A DNA stretch of 64,000 bases from Setoptus koraiensis (taxonomy: Eukaryota > Arthropoda): NCBI GenBank assembly GCA_048013815.1, contig CM106585.1, positions 4,898,001-4,962,000 of the forward strand, in the 5' to 3' direction. Under the pieces are notes generated by a model. That model was not told where the DNA came from, ran no database searches, and worked only from the letters and a program-made list of their open reading frames with translations. A program made the translations under genes and the position numbers. Positions 57,954 through 64,000 of the stretch are shown in pieces. Position 1 is the first letter of the stretch; every line of letters starts with the position of its first letter.

Positions 57954-59237
57954 TCATTCAACCTTAGATTCTTTATCCCTCTTGGACCAGAATCTGGCAC
58001 GGAAATCTTCACTACAGGTCAAGAACGAGGGGCCCACAGGAGAGTGAGTTATAAATCTTACAGTGTTATTGTGACATAATGACAACTGTTGGAGACTGAC
58101 GGCATTTCTTGAGTTCCAACTCTTCAGGGTAGTTGTTTTGCAGTCAGGATACATAACATAATCCTCCGTGTGATTGAATAAAGCCTGAGCACGATGTGTA
58201 CCTTTGTTGGAAGAGCTTGAACCGCTTGAATATGTTAGTATACATCTAGCCATTGACAGTTCCCACAATTTTACTGTATCATCCTTTCCAGCAGATAAAA
58301 CATACTTGCCATTCTTTGAGAATGCAACGGAGCTTATTTCTGTGCCATCATGAGCCTTCCTAAATACATTTATGCATCTGTTGGAGATGCCATCCCACAC
58401 GCGAATATCCCCATCTTTTGACGAACTCGCATACATAGTTGCATTCATATTGTAATCCAATTTTGTGACTGGTCCGGTGTGTTGATCTAATGGATTAGAA
58501 CTGACGAAACATTGACAAGTATTCGTATCATACAATCGAATAGTTGGCTGATGTGTACCGACAAGCATGTAATTTCCCCCCGGATGAAATGTGAAACATC
58601 TGACTGGACTTGCCTCTTGGATGGTCTTTAATGATCGTTTAGAGTTAGCTCTTGAATAGTCATAAAATTTGATGGTCATATCAGAACTTCCACTTGCTAG
58701 AATCCGTTCTGTGGGGTGGAACTGTAGATAAGTCACCTCCTCTGTATGGTCATATAATGTTCGTATTACAGGATGAGAATGCTGATTGTCTTGATTGTTG
58801 GCCTGATGGTTGTTGTTATCTGTCTGATTTGATAATGTACTTTTGACAATCATTCGCTCAACATCCAATATCTTTATGGAGGCATCGACACTTCCTGTGG
58901 CAATAAAGGATCCGTTGGGACTGAATGCTCCGGCTCGACAGGGTGCTTTATGAGAGGTAACATAAACCGTTTCGTATACATTTGGCGTGGGCGAGACACA
59001 TGTGGCATCTGGATCGTTGTCTAAATCTATGCATGACATAGAGGACCCCTCGTCCATAATATTGCTAGATTTGGAACTAACTGTAAGATTCTCTTGGACA
59101 AGGTTGTACAATTTTTCACAAGGAGGGCACGTTCTTGGCAGTTTGGCAGCCGCGCATACTGAATGAGCGGCCTCTTGGTGGCCGTCATACAATAATTGGC
59201 TGATTATCATTTTATATAATTCTTCCTTCTTCTTCAT
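57954..59237 (-). CDS. CSTF1: cleavage stimulation factor subunit 1 (CstF50)
   Basis: Single exon, 427 residues (human 431). It is a nuclear subunit of the CstF complex, which binds the GU-rich element downstream of poly(A) sites. The N-terminal dimerisation segment (ELYKMIISQLLYDG) matches human QLYKLIISQLLYDGY. After a linker come seven WD40-type repeats. Recognisable stretches are YVTSHKAPCRAGAFSPNG, TGSVDASIKILDVERM, VIRTLYDHTEEVTYLQFHPT, GTHQPTIRLYDTNTCQCFVS, SKDGDIRVWDGISNRCI and FLTCSEDFRARFW. A start ATG at 59237 gives an N-terminus about ten residues shorter than human before the dimerisation segment. It is head-to-head with a small + strand ORF. Confidence 0.96.
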   Translation of the reverse strand: MKKKEELYKMIISQLLYDGHQEAAHSVCAAAKLPRTCPPCEKLYNLVQENLTVSSKSSNIMDEGSSMSCIDLDNDPDATCVSPTPNVYETVYVTSHKAPCRAGAFSPNGSFIATGSVDASIKILDVERMIVKSTLSNQTDNNNHQANNQDNQHSHPVIRTLYDHTEEVTYLQFHPTERILASGSSDMTIKFYDYSRANSKRSLKTIQEASPVRCFTFHPGGNYMLVGTHQPTIRLYDTNTCQCFVSSNPLDQHTGPVTKLDYNMNATMYASSSKDGDIRVWDGISNRCINVFRKAHDGTEISSVAFSKNGKYVLSAGKDDTVKLWELSMARCILTYSSGSSSSNKGTHRAQALFNHTEDYVMYPDCKTTTLKSWNSRNAVSLQQLSLCHNNTVRFITHSPVGPSFLTCSEDFRARFWSKRDKESKVE

Positions 59238-59480
59238 GTTGATGATTAAATTAAATAACCAGTTGTATCCTCAGTAAATCAGAGGACGTAAACAATAATT
59301 TGACAGACAGATGGGAATCGGTCGTACGAGTTTTCAAAACTACAGGCGTGTTCAGAATGTTTTCATTGCGCACGAGTGCGCTCTGCGCGACTGGCACCGC
59401 TTATGCAATAGATAAATTCGTGACGTGCATAATGCACGGTGCATTGCAACTTTTACTCTATATGCCAAGCTACATTGATA

Positions 59481-59669
59481 ATGATTTTGCAGTTTGCAGC
59501 AAATACAACCGTCGACAAATTGATTGGCGCAGCAAGGAACATTGTCGATTCTTTCGAAGGCATGACAATTAAACTATCACAGGGTCTAGATCGACTGAAT
59601 TCCTACAGGGACATTTTCGAACAACTGTTTCAAGTGGCGAAAAATTTTAATCCAGAGCTGTCTGAATAA
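59481..59669 (+). CDS. small helical protein of unknown function, about 62 residues
   Basis: I do not recognise this family. From ATG 59481 the frame reads 62 residues of mostly predicted amphipathic helix (VDKLIGAARNIVDSFEGMTI, then SQGLDRLNSYRDIFEQLFQV), ending NFNPELSE. TTTTGCAG at 59483-59497 could be an acceptor, so the first residues may instead come from an upstream exon (for example an ATG near 59432 with donor ACG|GTGCAT, which would join in phase). An AATAAA lies near 59678, ending tail-to-tail with DOT1L. Small helical proteins like this are often subunits of coiled-coil complexes, but nothing here proves it. Confidence 0.5.
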   Translation: MILQFAANTTVDKLIGAARNIVDSFEGMTIKLSQGLDRLNSYRDIFEQLFQVAKNFNPELSE

Positions 59670-59737
59670 TTACAATAATAAATCATTATTACAATCAATA
59701 TAGCTAGAACTATGCGTTTATTGTTACATCAGTCATA

Positions 59738-62335
59738 TTAAAGTTTTATCCATGATGAGTTCATTGCCGTAGTGGAATTTTTAGACAAATCTAATATCCT
59801 CAAAGAACCGACTGCGGGGTGGCTGGGTGGGTCAGTCGATGCCTTAAATTTTTGGCATTGAATGCTTGGACTTCTTGGTAGGGCAAATCTAGCCAAGTTG
59901 GCCTCTCTTGTATGAGCAGCCGGTGGTTCGCTTGGAGTTGGTGCTTGTAGCTTATTAAGCATCTTATTAATACCTGCTAAGTTATCAATCTCGTTAGTTA
60001 ATGATTCGGACATCATATTTAGATTTGCGAAATTGTCGAGATACGACTTCAAACCATGCTGCTGATCAATAATTTTCAAATCGCTACAATGCCTTGTCAC
60101 TGCCTTGAGCAACCTATCAGCGAGATGGTCCACCTGCTTGATTAATTCTTGCTCATGCTTTAGAAGACGTTGATTTTTCTCCTGCTCTTCGGATATTTTT
60201 TTACATATACTTTCTTTGTATTCGTTAGATTGCATATATGTCAGAAATGCTTTGACTTTCTTCTTGAAATCTTTAACCAGCTTGTCGAAGCTACCAGAAG
60301 GCATCCATTGCGTAATATCACGGATCACAACATCAGGCATGGAAGTTGACTCCTGATATGAATCTAGCTTTTGTTCTATGCATCCTGGTGCCGGTTGGGG
60401 ATAATAACTGGAAGGACCTGCGACACTCTCCACCGTTTTGTTGTGCAAAAGATTTAAAACAGCTGCAGCAGCAGCAGTTTTCTTCTTCGAGCTAGCTCTA
60501 GATTTTGGAGAACTGTCCTTCTTTATACTAACGCCTGATTTGGATAAACTCAGCTTCAATTTAAGTTTTAGCTTAGATTGTTTGATTGGTTTGCTGCTGT
60601 CTTCATTCGTTGTCTCCTCGGTTTCGCACTTAACAATTTGGTGAGTCTTCTGAGGTACATCTCTGGATTTCTTCGGCTCTTCTTTTTTGGGTATGACAGG
60701 AGAGGCAGTATCCATCTTCTCGAAAGTTTCAGTCACTTCATTTACTTTTTGCACTTCTTTCACTTCTTTTGCTTCTTTTGCTTCTTTCACATCTTTCACT
60801 TCCTTTACTTCTCTTACTTCTTTCGCCTCTCGTACTTCCTTAACTTCTCTAAGCTCTTTCCCTCCTTTCACCTCTTCAATTTCTTTTACTTTTATTTGTT
60901 TTATCTGTTTCGTCTGTTTTATCTCTTTCCCTCCTTTTCCTTCCTTCTCTTCAACTACAACTTTCGCTTTTCCCTCTTCTTTCGGTTTGGCTTTGAAGGG
61001 TGATTCGACTTCGGTAACTTCGGTACATACATTTGTGTTCGCACCATAGTTATTGTTGTTTTCACTGTTGATACTAGTGATATTGTTATTGTTTTTACTA
61101 TTATTGTTGTTATTGTTAGTATTGATGGTATTAACGTTTTTAGTATTGTTTGATGAAGAGGTATGAGCTGTGGAATTGCACCATTCTGACCAGGCTTTTC
61201 GTGTTGTCGGACCATAGAATGCTCCCTCATCAGAATCGTTGGATAGCGATTCAGAACTGCCTTTTCTACTTGACCGCCTTCTCTCCTTTTTACCTCTCTT
61301 GGAAGACTTCTCCTGCTGACGTTTGAGTCTCTCATAATATCGCTCAATTCTAGAAGTATCGATTACATGGAGATAATAGGATACAGGTCGATCAGTCCAA
61401 GATACAGTGTCTTTCTTTTGCTCGGGCTGAATTTCCCGAACATTCATGATTGAACCAATGTCGGTGAGATTTCGCTCCGTAACTCTAGTTTTGGGTGGGC
61501 AAAATCTCTTGGAGGATATAATCTTGGTACCATCACTCAGTTCTGTAAATCTCCTTTTGAGCTCATGATCAACTTCGGGTCCGAATGCGAAATTGTTAAC
61601 AAAAATGAATGTGGCACGGTTGATCATTGATTTGAAGTCCGAATCGAAGAAATCACCTTTGATAAGTTGGAAATCGTTGTGAACTTTGCCATGCCATGCC
61701 ATCCAGAATTTAAATTTTGAGGTCATGGTTTCCGCGTACTTGGCCGGCACGTCAGCTTTCTCGATACCTATACATTCTTTACATGGTGTAAGTGCAGCGA
61801 TTTGTAAGACAACTTGACCTACGCCACTTCCGAGATCAATGAAGACATCTTGGTCTGTCAATTCTATTTCTTCAATCATTTGAGATATGAATTCGAATGA
61901 AGTTTCTCCGTAAACCCCAGATGAAAAAGGTTGATATTGGTTTAGTTTATCTGGATCAGTAACAGCATAATTATATACTTGTTGTATTATGTGTTTAACC
62001 AAACCCACACATGGTTTCGATGTCTTTGGCTTAAGAGGGCCTCCTGCGCGTTTTAATGTAGCTTGCACTAGGTTATTGTACTTTTCGCTTACAAGTCGAA
62101 CAGTTTCAAAACTTCTGATGTCTGGATAGTCTTCAAGAATACTTTTGATGGGATTTTCGAGATCCTCGAATTCGTGGGCAACCCATCGAATAGTTTCAAT
62201 AATCTCAGCGCCGCCATCTATTTTATTTCCAGCCGAAGTATAAGTTAGAGGCCATTTATAAATAGCGGGTTCTTTGCCTAGTGGCGAGTTTAAATAAATA
62301 TTAGGGTATTCTAATTTTGGCTTTGGAAGCGACAT
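59738..62335 (-). CDS. DOT1L: DOT1L histone H3 lysine-79 methyltransferase
   Basis: Single exon, 865 residues. The N-terminal DOT1 domain is complete: YGETSF (142-147), the S-adenosylmethionine loop DLGSGVGQ (167-174), acidic E192 in GIEKADVPAKYAETM, and the catalytic NNFAFGPEVDH (N247-H257). ERNLTDIGSIM and SWTDRPVSYYLHVID are also close to human DOT1L. It methylates nucleosomal H3K79 in the nucleus. A Lys/Arg/Ser-rich stretch after the catalytic domain (KSSKRGKKERRRSSRKG) fits the nucleosome-binding basic region. Then follow an Asn-rich linker, a repetitive KEV/REVKE tract and a coiled-coil region near the C-terminus (EEQEKNQRLLKHEQELIKQV) of the kind that binds AF9/AF10 partners. It is shorter than the fly Grappa and human proteins (over 1,500 residues). 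Minus-strand AATAAA lies just after the stop. Confidence 0.95.
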   Translation of the reverse strand: MSLPKPKLEYPNIYLNSPLGKEPAIYKWPLTYTSAGNKIDGGAEIIETIRWVAHEFEDLENPIKSILEDYPDIRSFETVRLVSEKYNNLVQATLKRAGGPLKPKTSKPCVGLVKHIIQQVYNYAVTDPDKLNQYQPFSSGVYGETSFEFISQMIEEIELTDQDVFIDLGSGVGQVVLQIAALTPCKECIGIEKADVPAKYAETMTSKFKFWMAWHGKVHNDFQLIKGDFFDSDFKSMINRATFIFVNNFAFGPEVDHELKRRFTELSDGTKIISSKRFCPPKTRVTERNLTDIGSIMNVREIQPEQKKDTVSWTDRPVSYYLHVIDTSRIERYYERLKRQQEKSSKRGKKERRRSSRKGSSESLSNDSDEGAFYGPTTRKAWSEWCNSTAHTSSSNNTKNVNTINTNNNNNNSKNNNNITSINSENNNNYGANTNVCTEVTEVESPFKAKPKEEGKAKVVVEEKEGKGGKEIKQTKQIKQIKVKEIEEVKGGKELREVKEVREAKEVREVKEVKDVKEAKEAKEVKEVQKVNEVTETFEKMDTASPVIPKKEEPKKSRDVPQKTHQIVKCETEETTNEDSSKPIKQSKLKLKLKLSLSKSGVSIKKDSSPKSRASSKKKTAAAAAVLNLLHNKTVESVAGPSSYYPQPAPGCIEQKLDSYQESTSMPDVVIRDITQWMPSGSFDKLVKDFKKKVKAFLTYMQSNEYKESICKKISEEQEKNQRLLKHEQELIKQVDHLADRLLKAVTRHCSDLKIIDQQHGLKSYLDNFANLNMMSESLTNEIDNLAGINKMLNKLQAPTPSEPPAAHTREANLARFALPRSPSIQCQKFKASTDPPSHPAVGSLRILDLSKNSTTAMNSSWIKL
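60730..60950 (-). repeat. coding repeat, KEV/REVKE units in DOT1L
   Basis: A degenerate tandem of KEV, REV, KEA and KQI tripeptides and hexapeptides. The + strand reads as CTTCTTTCAC/TACTTC units. All changes keep the frame, producing a highly charged linker or single-helix segment. Confidence 0.85.
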
Positions 62336-63807
62336 TGTATAGTAATGCGTCGAGAGAGAGAAAGAGATATGTTTCTCGACAGAATTGACTTGGCTAGTTT
62401 TGTTTATAGTGGGTCATGACTACGGTAAAAAATACGTTTGCGAATACGTTTCTGTCTGCCCTCGTCGATATGGGCAGATTATTCAGGTGAGTATAGGAAG
62501 ATTATAATAGGTAGATATTTGGTATTGTATTTGCCACATTTCATGTACTGCAAGAATTTGAGTGGGAGCTAGCATCTGATTCGCTTGGCCAGTCTTTGTT
62601 CGATATTACACATGAGGTAGCAGTTTTTTAAATCTGTGTATGATCTAGGGTAATTTGTTGAACATGAGGTCCATTAGATCGCAAGTCGAACGGGTAAATA
62701 GGTGTTTTGAGCATCAGCGTGTCAATCTTGTGTTGGTATAATTACTTCCTTTCTCTTGAATTTATAGCTAATAGCTAGTTGTATTCTAATAAATAATCTA
62801 TTCTTCAATTGCTAAATATCTTTTTTGCAACTAAATAATCTACACAAAACAATTGTTCTTGTAATAAATATATTATAATTTATATATAATCCTATATTAT
62901 TAAATACGAATAAATGGTCATAATAGTAGAGTTGTTGGAGAAAATATATATAAAATATAATCGCTAGAGTTCATCTTCTGCTAGCCAATGTCTTGCCTCA
63001 TGATGGAATCCACAATTATTGTCCAATACGATGCAACAACAATAATGACGGTAATTATTATTATTCACAATTCCACCGGGCGTCATTGTGTAGAATGTGC
63101 GCCTAATGGGGGCTCCCGTGTGAGAATCGTGTGGATCTGTAATATATATATTATATTATATAGTATACAGAAGGAGAGAACTGAGGAACTAAACGCGAAA
63201 TCCATATCATGTGTGTGTTCTTCTTTTTGGTGAACATTGTACAAAACAGTGCGCTTCTGAGGCAATCGGCAATGTGTGCTTGCACTCCACAGTGAGCAAT
63301 ATAATACTGGGTGAAAGACAAAGAATGATGACTACATCGAACTTGTTCTGTACGAACAGTGGCATATATCTTCCAAATGTGTGAGTGTGTGTGTTCGCTT
63401 GAGCGTGTGCGTGTGTGTGTGCGCATCCTCATTCCACTTTGGTACAGCATAATTCAGGACAGTGAATAGAATCATATTCTACTAGAGTAACTCTAGTTCA
63501 TCTCCTACTCTTGCGCTCCACAAGCGAACGATAACTTTATTTTCAGCTCTGCTCTACCGCTAGCACTATTGCCCGTGTAATGGTCATTTAAACACTGTCA
63601 CCCAGAAGTACAATTGAACGAGGCTAGAGGGAGCCACTCTCCAAATCAAACCAAATGTACACAAATAAATGGTCTAGCGCATTTTAGGTGTTGCGTTCCA
63701 TCAACATATTCTCTCATCGTCGCTAGCGGATATTTTTATTTACCATCTTCACCAAATTCACTCAATCTCAATTTATATACTATCATAGTATATAAACCGA
63801 CACAACT
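62336..63807. other. intergenic between DOT1L and the second kinase, no gene seen
   Basis: AT-rich DNA with short GA, TA and GT runs (63382-63425). A TATATAAA-like element at 63789-63796 lies just upstream of the ATG at 63808; whether it is a TATA box depends on where transcription begins. Confidence 0.45.
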
Positions 63808-63919
63808 ATGGATAGTCGAACTAAACTAGAACTTCAACAGCAACTCAAGCAACACCAAAAGCAAGATGCTGACTCCTGGCCCAATGAGCCCGAAGAATAT
63901 ATACTTGGTGATGTCATAG
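63808..63919 (+). CDS. first exon of a second OSR1/SPAK-like kinase (partial, runs off the window)
   Basis: The ATG at 63808 opens 37 codons ending GTC ATA G|GTGAGA at 63919. The protein begins with a Gln-rich stretch and reads WPNEPEEYILGDVIG, the start of the kinase glycine loop. It parallels [15 protein letters not shown] at the end of exon 1 in the kinase at 54456, with the same splice position and phase. That indicates a tandem paralogue whose body lies beyond the window. It may be the canonical copy with a CCT domain, but that cannot be seen. Confidence 0.8.
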
Positions 63920-64000
63920 GTGAGAGCTGATCTAGTTTTATCTATGACCATCTAATTATCAAAAAGTATACCCACATTATGATCTAACTGTGAACATGAT

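Noticed and set aside
1..64000. CRISPR arrays, tRNA genes and transposase genes
   Set aside because: The DNA is eukaryotic; no regular spacer arrays, no recognised tRNA B-box/cloverleaf and no transposase or reverse transcriptase motifs were seen by eye. A tRNAscan or RepeatMasker run was not possible.

Overview
The window is nuclear DNA of a small animal, most likely an arthropod and possibly a mite-like chelicerate. The evidence is clear metazoan orthologues (kinesin heavy chain, TMEM120, BLOC1S4, SETD3, PGS1, RpL13A, CstF50, DOT1L, OSR1/SPAK-type kinases), short introns of about 100-200 nt, AATAAA signals close to stop codons, and no bacterial-style operons. The species cannot be fixed from the sequence. 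Every family assignment is by reading motifs and remembered family sequence; no database search was run.

Layout. 1-7.3 kb: a serine-rich two-exon gene of unknown function (+) facing the 3' part of TMEM120 (-). 7.4-9.6 kb: a 1.7-kb tract with almost no G on the + strand, then a 500-N scaffold gap; together they remove the 5' exons of TMEM120. 9.6-13.6 kb: intergenic DNA with CA/GT microsatellites. 13.65-16.74 kb: a complete three-exon kinesin heavy chain gene (+), tail-to-tail with BLOC1S4 (-). 18.7-19.6 kb: a partial DNA-level duplicate of the kinesin stalk. 19.7-22.1 kb: an ELM2-SANT corepressor gene (-). 22.8-45 kb: a GC- and CpG-rich block full of (CA)n/(GT)n and minisatellites. Its only convincing coding sequence is a large Q/N-rich exon (-), and palindromic PAR-bZIP/C/EBP-type octamers are strongly concentrated in it. 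46.6-48.6 kb: ribose-5-phosphate isomerase in two inverted copies (768-bp arms, two mismatches seen). 48.7-64 kb: a compact housekeeping cluster: SETD3 (-), a small ORF plus PGS1 (+, possibly dicistronic), a small two-exon gene (+), an OSR1/SPAK-like kinase without a CCT domain (+), RpL13A (-) with U33- and U34-type snoRNAs in its introns, CstF50 (-), a small helical ORF (+), DOT1L (-), and exon 1 of a second OSR1/SPAK-like kinase (+).

The genes do not form one pathway. Themes are chromatin (ELM2-SANT protein, DOT1L), RNA and ribosome production (CstF50, RpL13A, two rRNA-methylation guides), organelle transport (kinesin-1, BLOC-1), and metabolism (RPIA, PGS1). The least ordinary items are the G-free tract, the bZIP-site-rich GC block around the Q/N-rich exon, the conserved snoRNA-host arrangement, the RPIA inverted duplication, and the divergent tandem kinase pair.
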